64,000 nt of DNA, taken from NCBI GenBank assembly GCA_017624955.1, contig JAGAMA010000019.1, positions 62,001 to 126,000 of the forward strand, read 5' to 3'. Below the pieces are notes generated by a model. That model was given only the letters and a program-made list of their open reading frames with translations, was not told the origin of the DNA and searched no databases. Of the stretch, positions 27,153 through 37,937 are shown in pieces. The stretch's first letter is position 1; every line of letters starts with the position of its first letter. The stretch is from Alistipes sp. (GTDB lineage: Bacteria > Bacteroidota > Bacteroidia > Bacteroidales > Rikenellaceae). The position numbers were made by a program, and so were the translations under genes.

Positions 27153-27467
27153 TTAGAGCAGTTTTTCGATCTTCTCAACCAACGCAGCCTTCTGGCAGGC
27201 ACCCACCTGCTTGTCCACGAGCTGACCACCCTTAATGAAGAGGATCGTCGGGATGTTTCTCACGCCGTACTTCATCGTGATCTCGTCGTTGTCCTCCACG
27301 TCGCACTTGCCGATGTTCACCTTGCCGGCATACTCCTCGGCCAACTCCTCTACCAGGGGAGCGATCGTGCGGCAGGGGCCACACCACTCTGCCCAAAAAT
27401 CAATTACGAGCGGCAGCTCCGATGCGAGCAATTCCTCGATGTTCGTCTTGTTAATTTCCATTGCCAT
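27153..27467 (-). CDS. trxA: Thioredoxin
   Basis: 104-residue cytoplasmic disulfide reductase. Active site FWAEWCGPC with Cys29 and Cys32, NIGKCDVEDNDEITMKYGVRNIPTILFIKGG with the cis-Pro loop. Standard length and no signal peptide. Placed 21 bases after dnaE and three before the epimerase gene. Two ATGs in line (27467 and 27461) are equally possible starts. Confidence 0.96.
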   Translation of the reverse strand: MAMEINKTNIEELLASELPLVIDFWAEWCGPCRTIAPLVEELAEEYAGKVNIGKCDVEDNDEITMKYGVRNIPTILFIKGGQLVDKQVGACQKAALVEKIEKLL

Positions 27468-27488
27468 AGTTGTAGGTTTTAATGTTAT

Positions 27489-30400
27489 TTATGAAATTGT
27501 GAATTTAATCTCTTGTTCCGTGAGGTAGTCCACCAACTCCTGCGCCACATCCACGCGGTAACGCTTCGAGAAGAGGCGCAGGGCCACCCCCTCGTTATCA
27601 TAGACCATCATGCGCAGTGTCGTGTTGCCTTTGTGGTGCTTGACGAGCTTCGTGAAGTCGCGGATGAAGCTATCGGTAATCTGCTCCACGGGCAGCTGCA
27701 GGTGCAACTCCTTGATCATCGTCTCGCGCACCTCATGCAGCTGCGTAATCGAGAGCACCTTCAGCTCGAGGCGCTCCTCCTCGCCCTCCTTCTGGTAGGG
27801 ACGGGGCTGCACCTTGCAGCGCACCATGAGGTAGTAGTTCGGATAGATGAACTTGCGGAAGTTCTCATAATCCTTGCCAAAGAAGGCAAACTCGAAGGAA
27901 GAGTTGTAATCCTCCAGCGTCAGCTTACCGAACGAGCGGCCCGTGCGGGTGGTCAGTTCGGGCTGTGCTGCCACCACCAGACCCGCCACGCAAATCTCCT
28001 GACCCTTCAGGCTATCTAGGTCGCTCAACTCCGAAAGGCGTGTCTTACACATGTTGTCGATGATGAGTTTATACTCATCAAGCGGATGCGCCGTGAGGTA
28101 GAGACCCATCATATCGCGCTCATGGTTGAGCGTTTCGAGCTGTGTCCAATCGTAGCTCGAAGGGACAGTCGGGGGTTGAATATCGACCACGCCGCCACCG
28201 CCGAAGAGGCTCTGCTGGGCGTTGTTCTTCTCGGCCTGCACACGCTGACCATAGCGAATGAGCGACTCGAGGAAGGTTGCACCCGACGGGTCGCGCTGAT
28301 CGGGAGCGAAGAACTTCGAGCGGTGGAAATCGGTAATCGAGGAGAAGGCTCCGGCATAGGCCAGGCTCTCCAACGCCTTGCGGTTCACCACGCTGTAGTT
28401 CACGCGCTCAAAGAAGTCGTAGATATTCTTAAACTGCCCGCCCTTCTCGCGCTCGGCGATGATGCTCTCGGCCGCTGCCTCGCCCATACCCTTGATGGCG
28501 GCCATACCGAAACGGATATCGCCCTGACGGTTGGCCGAGAAGGCCTTCATCGACTCGTTCACATCCGAACCGAGCACATTGATACCCATGCGCTTGCACT
28601 CGCCCATGTAGATCGTCAGCTGGCTGATGTTCGTCAGGTTTCGGCTCAGCACAGCAGCCATGTACTCCGACGGATAGTTCGCCTTGAGGTAGGCCGTCTG
28701 GAAGGCTACCCACGAGTAGCACGTTGCGTGCGATTTATTGAAGGCGTAGGAGGCAAACTTCTCCCACTCGCCCCAGATCTTTTCCAGCACATTGGGGTCG
28801 TGGCCGTTCGTCTCGCCACGCGTGAGGAATTCGGGCTTCAGTTCGTCCAGCTTCGACTTGATCTTCTTACCCATCGCCTTACGCAGCGTATCCGACTCGC
28901 CGCGCGTAAAGCTACCCAGAAGGCGCGAAAGCAACATCACCTGCTCCTGATAGACCGTAATGCCATAGGTATCCTTCAGGTAGCGCTCCATGATCGGAAT
29001 ATCGTAGACGATGGGCGAACGACCGTGCTTACGGGCAATGAAGTCGGGGATGTTATCCATCGGGCCCGGGCGGTAGAGGGCATTCATGGCGATCAGGTCC
29101 TCGAAGGTCGAGGGCTGCAACTCGCGCAGGTATTTCTGCATACCGGGGGACTCGAACTGGAACGTACCGACCGTACGGCCCTCGCAGTAGAGTTCGTAGG
29201 TCTTCTTATCGTTGATGATCGTGAAGTCGTCGATATCGACCTTCACGCCCTTCGTCTGGACAATATTGGCTACGGCATCCTTCAGGATCGAGAGGGTCTT
29301 CAGACCTAGGAAGTCCATCTTGATCAATCCCGTATCCTCGATTACCGAACCCTCGTACTGTGTCACGAGCATCTTCTCGCCCGTCTCCTTGTCGTCGGCC
29401 GTCGATACAGGCACCCAATCCGTGATGTCATCACGGCAGATGATCGTACCGCAGGCATGCACACCCGTATTACGCACGTTGCCCTCCAGCATCTTGGCGT
29501 AGAGGATCGTGTCGTGCATCACCGGATCTTCCGACTCCTCGGCAGCCTTCAGGTCGGGCACCAGCTCAATGGCGTGGCCCAGGTTCTTTACCTTCTTGCC
29601 ATCGGGGGTCTTATCGGGCACCAGCTTACACAGACGATCCGACTCCGGAAGGGGCAGCTTCTGCACACGCGCCACATCCTTGATGGCCGACTTGGTGGCC
29701 ATCGTACCATAGGTGATGATGTGGGCCACCTTCTCCTTGCCATATTTCTCGGTCACCCAATTCAGCACGCGGCCACGACCATCGTCATCGAAATCGACAT
29801 CGATATCGGGGAGCGAGATACGGTCCGGATTCAGGAAACGCTCAAACAGCAGGTCGTAAGCGATCGGGTCGATCTGCGTAATACCGAGGCAGTAGGCCAC
29901 CGCCGAACCGGCTGCCGAGCCACGACCCGGGCCGACCGATACGTCCAGCTCTTCGCGCGCGGCGCGGATAAAGTCCTGCACGATGAGGAAGTAACCCGGG
30001 AAACCCATCGTCTTCATGATGCGCAACTCGAACTTCAATCGCTCCATCACCTCCTCCGAGAGGGGTTCGCCGTAGCGCTTCTTGGCACCGATCATCGTCA
30101 GGTGCGCCAGATAATCGGCCTCGAACTTGATGCGGTAGAGCTTATCGTAGCCACCCAGCTTGTCAATCTTCTTCTGGGCCGACTTCTCGTCCATCACCAC
30201 CTGCCCGTTCTCGTCGCGCGTGAACTCGTCGAAGAGATCCTGCTCCGTGAGGCGCTGACGATACTCCTCCTCCGTACCGAACTCGGCCGGAATCTCGAAG
30301 TTGGGCATAATGGGGGGATTGTCGATCGAATAGAGCTCGACCTTATTGCAAATCTCGACCGTCGTAGCCAACGATTCGGGATCCGACTCGCCGAAGATAG

Positions 30401-31319
30401 CCTCCATCTCGGCCGTGGTCTTCATCCACTCCTGCTTCGAGTAGCGCATACGCTTCGGATCGTCCAAATCCTTACCCGTCGAGAGGCAAATCAGGCGGTC
30501 GTGCGCCTCGGCATCGCCCTCATCGACAAAGTGCACATCGTTCGAACAGATGGTCTTGACACGGTATTTCTCGGCCAGGTCACGAATACCGTCATTGACC
30601 TTAAGCTGCATGCCGTAGGCCTCGTGGTTGGCATCCTCGACCGTCGCACGGTGGAGCTGCAACTCGAGGTAGAAATCCTCGCCGAAGAGCCCCTTGTACC
30701 ACCTCACGGCCTCCTCGGCACGCTCCATATCGTCGGCCGAGATCGCACGCGGCACCTCGCCGGCCAAGCAAGCCGAGCAACAGATCAGCCCCTCGTGGTA
30801 CTTCTCCAGCTCCACACGATCGGTACGCGGGCGCATATAGAAGCCCTCGGTCCAGGCCTTCGAGACAATTTTAATCAGGTTATGATAGCCCTTGAGGTTC
30901 TTGGCCAGGAGGATCAGGTGATAACCGCTCTGATCCTGCTTGCCCTCCTTATTCTGGAGGCGACGGCGCGCCACATAGACCTCGCAACCGATGATCGGCT
31001 TAAAGGCCGCCTTGCGTTGCCACTCGGCCATCTTTTTCTCCTCGGCACGGATATCGCCCTCGGGCGTGGCCGACTCGATCGAACCATCCTTTAGCCCCGC
31101 GATGCGCTGCTCACACTCAGCGATGGCATCCTTGCACTTACCCTTGAACTTCTTGACATAGTTCGTAAACTCCTTCACGCCAAACATATTGCCGTGATCG
31201 GTCAGCGCGATGCCGGGTTGTCCGTCCGCTACGGCCTTGTCGACCAGGCGCGAAATAGAGGCCTGACCGTCGAGGATCGAGAACTGGGAGTGCACATGCA
31301 GATGGACAAATTGGGACAT
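27489..31319 (-). CDS. dnaE: DNA polymerase III alpha subunit
   Basis: 1276 residues, the replicative polymerase. N-terminal PHP domain (FVHLHVHSQFSILDG, LTDHGNMFGVKEF), palm with GPGRGSAAGSAVAYCLGIT and DIDVDFDDDGR, fingers, helix-hairpin-helix, then an OB fold (EICVAGLVV) and C-terminal part. Start MSQFVHLHVH is chosen over an upstream ATG nine codons earlier. First gene of the dnaE-trxA-epimerase operon; a -7 element lies 24 bases upstream. Confidence 0.97.
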   Translation of the reverse strand: MSQFVHLHVHSQFSILDGQASISRLVDKAVADGQPGIALTDHGNMFGVKEFTNYVKKFKGKCKDAIAECEQRIAGLKDGSIESATPEGDIRAEEKKMAEWQRKAAFKPIIGCEVYVARRRLQNKEGKQDQSGYHLILLAKNLKGYHNLIKIVSKAWTEGFYMRPRTDRVELEKYHEGLICCSACLAGEVPRAISADDMERAEEAVRWYKGLFGEDFYLELQLHRATVEDANHEAYGMQLKVNDGIRDLAEKYRVKTICSNDVHFVDEGDAEAHDRLICLSTGKDLDDPKRMRYSKQEWMKTTAEMEAIFGESDPESLATTVEICNKVELYSIDNPPIMPNFEIPAEFGTEEEYRQRLTEQDLFDEFTRDENGQVVMDEKSAQKKIDKLGGYDKLYRIKFEADYLAHLTMIGAKKRYGEPLSEEVMERLKFELRIMKTMGFPGYFLIVQDFIRAAREELDVSVGPGRGSAAGSAVAYCLGITQIDPIAYDLLFERFLNPDRISLPDIDVDFDDDGRGRVLNWVTEKYGKEKVAHIITYGTMATKSAIKDVARVQKLPLPESDRLCKLVPDKTPDGKKVKNLGHAIELVPDLKAAEESEDPVMHDTILYAKMLEGNVRNTGVHACGTIICRDDITDWVPVSTADDKETGEKMLVTQYEGSVIEDTGLIKMDFLGLKTLSILKDAVANIVQTKGVKVDIDDFTIINDKKTYELYCEGRTVGTFQFESPGMQKYLRELQPSTFEDLIAMNALYRPGPMDNIPDFIARKHGRSPIVYDIPIMERYLKDTYGITVYQEQVMLLSRLLGSFTRGESDTLRKAMGKKIKSKLDELKPEFLTRGETNGHDPNVLEKIWGEWEKFASYAFNKSHATCYSWVAFQTAYLKANYPSEYMAAVLSRNLTNISQLTIYMGECKRMGINVLGSDVNESMKAFSANRQGDIRFGMAAIKGMGEAAAESIIAEREKGGQFKNIYDFFERVNYSVVNRKALESLAYAGAFSSITDFHRSKFFAPDQRDPSGATFLESLIRYGQRVQAEKNNAQQSLFGGGGVVDIQPPTVPSSYDWTQLETLNHERDMMGLYLTAHPLDEYKLIIDNMCKTRLSELSDLDSLKGQEICVAGLVVAAQPELTTRTGRSFGKLTLEDYNSSFEFAFFGKDYENFRKFIYPNYYLMVRCKVQPRPYQKEGEEERLELKVLSITQLHEVRETMIKELHLQLPVEQITDSFIRDFTKLVKHHKGNTTLRMMVYDNEGVALRLFSKRYRVDVAQELVDYLTEQEIKFTIS

Positions 31320-31343
31320 ATTTTTCAGGGCTTTTGTGAGAAA

Positions 31344-31351
31344 CAAAGATA
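31344..31351 (-). promoter_or_regulatory. Probable -7 element of dnaE
   Basis: Plus CAAAGATA, minus TATCTTTG, 24 bases before the dnaE start; no clear -33 box. Confidence 0.5.
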
Positions 31352-31450
31352 CACATATTTCTATGAAAAAAGCATGGCAGGGAGGTTGTATTTTTCAACA
31401 TTATTTCGTATATTTACAAAGGCGAAGAGACATCCTTAATTTTCAACGAT

Positions 31451-31657
31451 ATGCAACAAGAGGAGTTCGTTGTGCTGGCGGAGTACAACACCTTGGCCGA
31501 GGCCGAGATCACGAAATCTATTTTGCAGAGTGCAGGACTTTGGGTCGATATCCGCAACGAGTACATGTCGGCCTTAAATCCGATCAGCGGAGCTGCCCGC
31601 GTAGTGGTGCGCGGCAAGGATATACAAGAAGCGGAGCAACTGCTCAAACAGCGTTAA
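31451..31657 (+). CDS. DUF2007 small protein
   Basis: 68 residues: EFVVLAEYNTLAEAEITKSILQSAGL, then VVVRGKDIQEAEQLLKQR. This is the DUF2007 (putative signal-transducing, GlnB-like ferredoxin fold) pattern: a beta-alpha-beta-beta-alpha-beta chain with an acidic pair. No known reaction. Standing alone between dnaE and the aroE operon, with a terminator directly after. Confidence 0.85.
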   Translation: MQQEEFVVLAEYNTLAEAEITKSILQSAGLWVDIRNEYMSALNPISGAARVVVRGKDIQEAEQLLKQR

Positions 31658-31665
31658 ACAAAAAA

Positions 31666-31695
31666 AGAAGGGGCTGCGAGTGCAGTCCCTTCTTT
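31666..31695. terminator. Bidirectional terminator between DUF2007 and aroE
   Basis: Stem AGAAGGGGCTGC / TGCAGTCCCTTCT, with A- and T-rich flanks on both sides. Confidence 0.85.
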
Positions 31696-31712
31696 CATAT
31701 CTATTTTCGCTT

Positions 31713-32444
31713 TTACTCGTTCCAGATCGCCCAACCGGCAGCCGCCTGACCGAGGAACATCCGTTCGCCATTCATGATCTTGGCACCACGCTGCTGACCA
31801 TAATCCAGGAATTGGGTCAAAGGGGGATTATAGACCAAATCAAGCAGATGATGCTCGGGCGTGAGGTAAGCGTAGGGGATACGGGGTGCCTCCTCGACAT
31901 TGGGCCACGTCCCGACGGGCGTGGCGTTGATGATGAGCTTCGACTCGGCAACCACCTCTACGGGCAGGTTGTCATAGGTGTAGTTACCCTTGGCCGGATC
32001 GCGCGAAATCAGGTCGAACGGAATACCCAGCTCCGTCAGTGCATACTGCACCGCCTGCGAGGCACCGCCCGTACCAAGCACCAAGGCATGCTCGGGCACC
32101 ACGCCATCGAGCAGTTCGGCCAACGCCACGCGCAGGCCGATGATATCGGTATTGTGGCCGATCATGCGACCGTCAGCGTGACGGCGCACGCAATTCACAG
32201 CCCCGATCTTGGCCGCCTCGTCCGACAACCCATCCAGATAACGCATTACCTGCTGCTTGTAGGGGATCGTTACGTTGAAGCCCTCGAGCGGCACACGCTC
32301 CAAGAGCTCGGGCAGCGCCTCAATCGAGGGGAGTTCATACTGTTCGAAGTGGCAATCGAGCCCCTCGTTTTCAAATTTTGCCGTAAAGTGGCGCGCCGAG
32401 GCCGAGTGGCCAAGCGGACGGCCGATGATTCCGAATTCGCGCAT
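31713..32444 (-). CDS. aroE: Shikimate dehydrogenase
   Basis: 243 residues; reduces 3-dehydroshikimate with NADPH in the aromatic amino-acid pathway. Catalytic Lys63 and Asp100 are in NVTIPYKQQVM and HNTDIIGL; the NADP loop is GTGGAS (124-129); LVYNPPLTQFL follows. The start MREFGIIGRPLGHS is the family start; an earlier in-frame ATG is spurious. Slightly short, as is common in Bacteroidales. Last gene of the hisS operon. Confidence 0.94.
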   Translation of the reverse strand: MREFGIIGRPLGHSASARHFTAKFENEGLDCHFEQYELPSIEALPELLERVPLEGFNVTIPYKQQVMRYLDGLSDEAAKIGAVNCVRRHADGRMIGHNTDIIGLRVALAELLDGVVPEHALVLGTGGASQAVQYALTELGIPFDLISRDPAKGNYTYDNLPVEVVAESKLIINATPVGTWPNVEEAPRIPYAYLTPEHHLLDLVYNPPLTQFLDYGQQRGAKIMNGERMFLGQAAAGWAIWNE

Positions 32445-32475
32445 AGTGTATTGAAGTGTTAAGGTTTCGCGTTTT

Positions 32476-33084
32476 TTAGAGCACATAGCCCAGAAGGAAG
32501 AACGACCCGACCAGCAGCACCGTAAAGGCGATGGCCAGGAGGTTGAAATATTTGTCGATAAAGCCCTTGATCGGCGCACCGAATTTCCAGATAAGACCTG
32601 CGATAAGGAAGAATCGCAAACCGCGCGAGATGATCGAGGCGATGAGGAACATCACAAAGTTGATGTGGAACAGACCGCCCGTAATCGTGAAAATCTTATA
32701 CGGCAGGGGAGTGAAGCCCGCCGTGAAGACGATCCAGAAGTTATACTGATCATACAACGCACCCACCTTTTCAAAGGCCTCTACCGAGAAGACATGGTTG
32801 AAGAAGAAGTGAGCCAGGGCGGTGTATTCGCCGGCCGTGGTCTGCCAAGCAAAGAATCCGATGGCATAGCCCAACATGGCACCCAGAATCGAGCCCGCAG
32901 TACAGATGGCCGCAAAGCGGAACGAACGCGCCACGGCACCCAGACAAAGGGCGATGAGCAACACATCAGGCGGAATGGGGAAAAAGCTCGACTCGGCAAA
33001 GGCAAACAGAAAAAGAGCCACCGCTCCCCAACGCGATTCACCCCAAGAGAGCATCCAATCGTAAAGGCGTTTAACGATATTCAT
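32476..33084 (-). CDS. YqaA/DedA-related membrane protein (VTT domain)
   Basis: 202 residues, about five hydrophobic segments. The pattern AFAESSFFPIPPDVLLI and the re-entrant-like TPLPYKIFTITGG is that of the VTT (SNARE-associated Golgi, DedA) group, likely lipid scramblases or undecaprenyl-phosphate flippases. The YqaA subgroup has no defined substrate. Lies 31 bases before aroE and 30 after the S41 protease gene. Confidence 0.85.
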   Translation of the reverse strand: MNIVKRLYDWMLSWGESRWGAVALFLFAFAESSFFPIPPDVLLIALCLGAVARSFRFAAICTAGSILGAMLGYAIGFFAWQTTAGEYTALAHFFFNHVFSVEAFEKVGALYDQYNFWIVFTAGFTPLPYKIFTITGGLFHINFVMFLIASIISRGLRFFLIAGLIWKFGAPIKGFIDKYFNLLAIAFTVLLVGSFFLLGYVL

Positions 33085-33114
33085 GTATTGGTTTAGATAA
33101 TTCTTTGTTTTTAA

Positions 33115-34650
33115 CTATTTATCAAGCAATTCCATTGCTGTTTGATAAGCCTCGTTGTAGGCCGGATTGATCACACGATAAAACCCTTCTACCCCGTAGA
33201 GGCGTTGCGCCACAAGGGCTTTGAGTTGCGTGAGGATCAACGCTTCGGAGCGCTTAAACTCCTCCTCGCGGTAGGTTAATCCCTGCTTTTCGGCCTCCCT
33301 TTTCAGCGTTTCGACCAACGCCTCCGAGGGGCTATAGCGACCGACAAAATCGGCCAAAGCAGGGTAGTCACGCTTGAGCTGTTCGCGGTTTTGATCCAGG
33401 TGATCGGTCACGCTCTGCAACAAGATACCGCGACGCACCAACTGTGCATAGTAGTTCGTGTAGTGGGTCGTATCGCTCTCCACCTTCAGGTCGGGACGGA
33501 TACCGCCACCACCGTAGATCGTACGCCCTTTGGCCAAAGAGCGGTAACGTGGCGTAGCATCCGTAATCGAATCAGCATAGCCGCGTAGATGATCCAGGTA
33601 GTACTCTTGCCGCTTACCCACCTCATACGGGCGTTGGATAGCACGCCCCGAAGGGGTTAGATAGCGCGAAGTCGTGATGCGCATCGCCGAGCCATCGCCC
33701 AGGGGTATCTGTCGCTGCACCAACCCTTTACCAAAGCTTGTGCGGCCAATGATCGTAGCGCGATCCCAATCCTGCAGTGCTCCGGCCACAATCTCAGAAG
33801 CCGAAGCCGACACCTCGTCAATCAGCACCGCCACACGCCCCGTGAGCATCGCGCCATCTTCGCGCGCATAGAAACGCTGCTCGGGCTCAATGCGCCCCTC
33901 GGTCGTGAGGAGCAACGAACCCTTCGGCAGGAAAAACTCCGCCATCCCCAGGGCCTGGTCGAGCAATCCGCCTCCATTGCCTCGCAGATCGAGGATCAGG
34001 CGGCGCGGACGGCCCAATTGATCGTAGGCCTCGCGGAACTCGCTGACCGTCGTTCGGCCAAAGCGCCCCAGCTTGATGTAACCTACGCGCTCGGATGCCA
34101 TGTAGGCGGCATCGACCGTATTGAGCGGAATCTTGTCGCGTGTGAGGGTAAAATGCAGTAACTCGCTTACGCCCCGACGATAAACCGTCAAATCGACCTT
34201 CGTACCTCGTTTACCGCGCAGGTGCTTGGGTACTTCGCTCTGCTTCATGCCCACGGCGTTGAGTGTGTCGATACCGAGGATACGATCGCCCGGCAACATG
34301 CCCACCTGCTCCGCCGGGCCGCCAACCACGGTATTCATCACCGTAATCGTGTCGCGGTTGATGCGGTACTCGATGCCGATGCCGCTAAATTCGCCCTCCA
34401 TCTCGACCTCGACCTCCTCCATCGCTTCGCGCGAGAGGTAAGCCGAATGCGGATCGAGCGTCTGCAACATCCCCGTCAATGCGCCATCGACGGCTCGTTC
34501 GGCACGGAGCGTGTCGACATAGTAGCGCTCCATGTAGCGGTAGGCGCGCACCAACTTTTGCAGCTGGCGCATCGTCTCTGCATCTTGTTGAGCCGAGAGG
34601 GGAGTGCCGATCGCCACCACAAAGGCGAGAAGGAGCAGCAGGCGCTTCAT
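33115..34650 (-). CDS. S41 family C-terminal processing protease (CtpA/Prc type)
   Basis: 511 residues, exported (MKRLLLLLAFVVAIGTPLSA). Order: N-terminal helical part, PDZ domain (about 85-165, GEFSGIGIEY, GMLPGDRIL), then the catalytic core with LDLRGNGGGLLDQA, the Ser283 in VSASASEIVAGALQD and Lys308 in TSFGKGLVQ, the serine-lysine dyad spaced 25 residues apart as in the family. Cleaves C-terminal tails of periplasmic or lipoprotein substrates. Follows hisS by six bases. Confidence 0.94.
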   Translation of the reverse strand: MKRLLLLLAFVVAIGTPLSAQQDAETMRQLQKLVRAYRYMERYYVDTLRAERAVDGALTGMLQTLDPHSAYLSREAMEEVEVEMEGEFSGIGIEYRINRDTITVMNTVVGGPAEQVGMLPGDRILGIDTLNAVGMKQSEVPKHLRGKRGTKVDLTVYRRGVSELLHFTLTRDKIPLNTVDAAYMASERVGYIKLGRFGRTTVSEFREAYDQLGRPRRLILDLRGNGGGLLDQALGMAEFFLPKGSLLLTTEGRIEPEQRFYAREDGAMLTGRVAVLIDEVSASASEIVAGALQDWDRATIIGRTSFGKGLVQRQIPLGDGSAMRITTSRYLTPSGRAIQRPYEVGKRQEYYLDHLRGYADSITDATPRYRSLAKGRTIYGGGGIRPDLKVESDTTHYTNYYAQLVRRGILLQSVTDHLDQNREQLKRDYPALADFVGRYSPSEALVETLKREAEKQGLTYREEEFKRSEALILTQLKALVAQRLYGVEGFYRVINPAYNEAYQTAMELLDK

Positions 34651-34656
34651 GGCATT

Positions 34657-36000
34657 TTATTGCAGCACCGACAACAGATCGGCGAACGCCACGCGGCGCT
34701 GCTCGCCCGTTGTCATATTCTTCACCGTGGCCTCCTTCGCAGCAAGCTCCTCCGAGCCGATAATCACCACAAAGGGAATCTGGCGACGGTTGGCATACTC
34801 CATCTGCTTCTTCATCTTCGCAGGCTCGGGGTAGATCTCCACAGCTACGCCCCTCGAGCGCAGGTCGCGCAGGAGCTTCAGCGAAGCGTTCTGCTCCTCT
34901 TCACCTAGGTTGAGGAAGATGGCACGCGTCGAGGAGTTCAGCTCCTCGGGGAAGAGGTTCAACCCCAGCATCACATCGTAGATGCGGTCTGCACCGAACG
35001 AGATACCCACGCCCGAGACATTCTGCAGGCCGAAGATACCCGTCAGGTTGTCATAACGACCACCGCCCGAAATAGAGCCAATCTGGAAGTCGAGCGCCTT
35101 GACCTCGAAGATGGCACCCGTGTAGTAGTTCAAACCACGCGCCAGCGAGAGGTCGAGCTCCACCTGCAGATTGATACCGAGCGCCTCGACATGGTTAAAG
35201 ACGGTCTCCATCTCGGCAACACCCTTTAGACCCGTCTCCGAAGCAGCCAACACCTCACGCAGCGTAGCGATCTTCTCGGCGTTCGTACCACCCAGCTCCA
35301 GGATCGGCTGCAGTTTCTCGATAGCAGCCTCCTCCAAGCCACGCTCACGCAGCTCGGCCTTCACATTCTCCAGACCGATCTTATCGAGCTTGTCGATGGC
35401 CACCGTGATATCCATCATCTTGTCGGCATGGCCGATCACCTCGGCAATACCGTAGAGAATCTTGCGGTTATTCATCTTCAGCGCCACACGGATGCCGAGC
35501 TTACTGAAGACGCGCTCCACGATCTCGACCAGCTCCACCTCGCAGAGGAGCGACTTGGTACCGATCACATCGACATCGCACTGGTAGAACTCGCGGTAGC
35601 GACCCTTCTGCGGACGGTCAGCACGCCATACGGGCTGCACCTGGTAGCGCTTGAAGGGGAAGGTAATCTCGTTCTGGTGCTGCACGACATAGCGGGCAAA
35701 GGGGACCGTGAGGTCGTAGCGCAGACCCTTCTCCGAGATCTTCGAGGCCTGGCGCACCTCCTCGTCGGAGAGGCCTGCGGCGTAGTCGCCCGAGTTCAGA
35801 ATCTTGAAGAGGAGCTTGTCGCCCTCCTCGCCATACTTACCCAAGAGGGTCGAGAGGTTCTCCATCGAGGGGGTCTCGAGCGGAGCAAAACCATAGAGGC
35901 GGAAGACCGACTTGATGGTATCGAAAATATAGTTACGACGCATCATCTCGACGGGCGAGAAGTCGCGCGTACCCTTTGGAATCGAAGGTTTTTGAGCCAT
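34657..36000 (-). CDS. hisS: Histidyl-tRNA synthetase
   Basis: 447 residues, class II synthetase. Motif 2 is [28 protein letters not shown]; the histidine-specific [17 protein letters not shown] and SGGGRYDNL are present; the anticodon-binding domain closes the protein. Start [16 protein letters not shown] is the family start; a start seven codons upstream lies in the repeat-rich spacer. First gene of hisS-S41-YqaA-aroE. Confidence 0.96.
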   Translation of the reverse strand: MAQKPSIPKGTRDFSPVEMMRRNYIFDTIKSVFRLYGFAPLETPSMENLSTLLGKYGEEGDKLLFKILNSGDYAAGLSDEEVRQASKISEKGLRYDLTVPFARYVVQHQNEITFPFKRYQVQPVWRADRPQKGRYREFYQCDVDVIGTKSLLCEVELVEIVERVFSKLGIRVALKMNNRKILYGIAEVIGHADKMMDITVAIDKLDKIGLENVKAELRERGLEEAAIEKLQPILELGGTNAEKIATLREVLAASETGLKGVAEMETVFNHVEALGINLQVELDLSLARGLNYYTGAIFEVKALDFQIGSISGGGRYDNLTGIFGLQNVSGVGISFGADRIYDVMLGLNLFPEELNSSTRAIFLNLGEEEQNASLKLLRDLRSRGVAVEIYPEPAKMKKQMEYANRRQIPFVVIIGSEELAAKEATVKNMTTGEQRRVAFADLLSVLQ

Positions 36001-36024
36001 AATCAAAAATTCAAAATGCAAATT

Positions 36025-36122
36025 AATAAAGGGGGATAAAGGCGAAAAGGGCGTGAAAGGCGCAAAAATAGAAGCTATTTCATCTCTCTGCTCTTTCCTC
36101 TTCGCTCTTTTCTCTTTCCTCT
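36025..36122. repeat. Composite array: nonamer CGCCYTTNN block beside a heptad CTCTTTN block
   Basis: On the minus strand, CGCCTTTCA CGCCCTTTT CGCCTTTAT reads at about 36030-36060; on the plus strand CTCTTTC CTCTTCG CTCTTTT CTCTTTC CTCTTTT reads at about 36086-36122. It fills the gap between hisS and ettA. Confidence 0.85.
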
Positions 36123-36124
36123 TT

Positions 36125-37798
36125 TTATTCTACGAGTTTCTTGTACTTAACACGTTTCGGGGTTGTATCCTCGCCCTGAGCCTTCTTCCAAGCCTCATAC
36201 TCGGAGTAGGTACCCTCGTAGAAGACTACGCGCGAATCGCCCTCGAACGAAAGGATGTGCGTAGCGATACGATCGAGGAACCAACGGTCGTGCGAGATAA
36301 CCACGGCGCAACCGGCGAAGTTCTCCAGACCCTCCTCCAAGGCGCGCAGCGTATTCACATCAATATCGTTGGTCGGCTCATCCAAGAGAATCACGTTGCC
36401 CTCCTCCTTGAGCGCAAGAGCCAGGTGCAGACGATTTCTCTCACCACCCGACAGTACGCCGCACTTCTTCTCCTGGTCGGCACCCGAGAAGTTGAAGCGA
36501 CCGACGTAGGCGCGGGCATTGACCTGACGGTTACCGAGCGTAATAAGGTCGGCACCCTGCGAAATAACCTCGTACACGGTCTTCTCGGGATCGATCGACT
36601 TGTGCTGCTGGTCGACATAGGCGAGCTTCACGGTAGGACCTACGCGGAACGAACCGCTCGTCGGCTCATCCAACCCCATGATCATACGGAAGAGGGTGGT
36701 CTTACCCGTACCGTTCGGACCGATCACACCCACAATACCAGCAGGGGGCAGCGAGAAGTTCAGTCCCTCGTACAGCACGCGGTCGCCAAAGGCCTTCGTA
36801 ACGTCGTGCGCCTCGATGACGATATCGCCCAGACGGGGACCATTCGGGATGTAGATCTCCAGGCGCTCCTCCTTCTGCTTCGTATCCTCGTTCAGCATCT
36901 TATCGTAGGCCGACAGACGCGCCTTCGACTTGGCGTGACGACCTGCGGGCGACATGCGCACCCACTCCAACTCACGCTCCAGGGTCTTGCGGCGCTTCGA
37001 CTCCTGCTTCTCCTCCATGGCCATACGGGCGGTCTTCTGCTCCAACCAGCCCGAGTAGTTGCCCTTCCAGGGAATACCCTCGCCGCGGTCAAGCTCCAGA
37101 ATCCAACCGGCCACGTTGTCGAGGAAGTAACGGTCGTGCGTTACGGCAATCACCGTACCCTTGTACTGCTGCAGGTGCTGCTCCAACCAGTCGATCGACT
37201 CGGCATCGAGGTGGTTCGTCGGCTCGTCCAAGAGCAAGACATCGGGCTGCTGCAGCAACAGGCGGCACAACGCCACGCGACGGCGCTCACCACCCGAAAG
37301 CACCTTCACCGACTGATCGCCATCGGGACAGCGCAGGGCATCCATGGCACGGTTCAGCACCTGATCCAGCTCCCAGCCGTTTACCTGGTCGATCTTCTCG
37401 TAGAGTTCGCCCTGGCGCTCGATGAGGGCGTTCATCTCATCGTCCGACATGGGCTCACAGAGCTTCATGTTGATCTCCTCGTACTCCTTCATCAGGGCTA
37501 CGGTCTCGGCGCAACCCTCCTCGACCACCTCACGGACGGTCTTTGCATCGTCGAGCTTCGGCTCCTGCTCGAGGTAGCCCACCGAGTAGCCGGGCGAGAA
37601 TACCACCTCGCCCTCGAAGTTCTTGTCCAACCCCGCGATAATCTTCATCAGGGTCGATTTACCCGAACCGTTCATACCCACGATACCGATCTTGGCGCCA
37701 TAGAAGAACGAGAGGTAGATGTTGTTCAAAACACGCTTTTGATTGGTGAAGGTCTTCGAGACACCCACCATCGAAAAGATAATTTTTTCGTCTGCCAT
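36125..37798 (-). CDS. ettA: Energy-dependent translational throttle protein EttA (ABC-F)
   Basis: 557 residues with two ABC domains and no membrane part. First domain: Walker [13 protein letters not shown], signature [15 protein letters not shown], Walker [12 protein letters not shown]. Second: [41 protein letters not shown]. Arg- and Lys-rich linker around 250-310. EttA binds the ribosomal E site and couples translation to the ATP/ADP ratio. An ABC-F antibiotic-protection role is less likely because the length and C-terminus (no extra tail) fit EttA. Confidence 0.93.
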   Translation of the reverse strand: MADEKIIFSMVGVSKTFTNQKRVLNNIYLSFFYGAKIGIVGMNGSGKSTLMKIIAGLDKNFEGEVVFSPGYSVGYLEQEPKLDDAKTVREVVEEGCAETVALMKEYEEINMKLCEPMSDDEMNALIERQGELYEKIDQVNGWELDQVLNRAMDALRCPDGDQSVKVLSGGERRRVALCRLLLQQPDVLLLDEPTNHLDAESIDWLEQHLQQYKGTVIAVTHDRYFLDNVAGWILELDRGEGIPWKGNYSGWLEQKTARMAMEEKQESKRRKTLERELEWVRMSPAGRHAKSKARLSAYDKMLNEDTKQKEERLEIYIPNGPRLGDIVIEAHDVTKAFGDRVLYEGLNFSLPPAGIVGVIGPNGTGKTTLFRMIMGLDEPTSGSFRVGPTVKLAYVDQQHKSIDPEKTVYEVISQGADLITLGNRQVNARAYVGRFNFSGADQEKKCGVLSGGERNRLHLALALKEEGNVILLDEPTNDIDVNTLRALEEGLENFAGCAVVISHDRWFLDRIATHILSFEGDSRVVFYEGTYSEYEAWKKAQGEDTTPKRVKYKKLVE

Positions 37799-37832
37799 AT
37801 ATGCTTATTTTTGTTTATTTCGCTTTATCACG

Positions 37833-37840
37833 CAAAGATA
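37833..37840 (-). promoter_or_regulatory. Probable -7 element of ettA
   Basis: Plus CAAAGATA, minus TATCTTTG, 34 bases before the ettA start. Confidence 0.5.
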
Positions 37841-37937
37841 CTAAATTAAATTCAAAATTTAGAATGTATAATTCAAAATTACACTTCGCGTGATTGGTCG
37901 GAGCCGACACAAAATGACAAACTTTTTCATCCTTTTA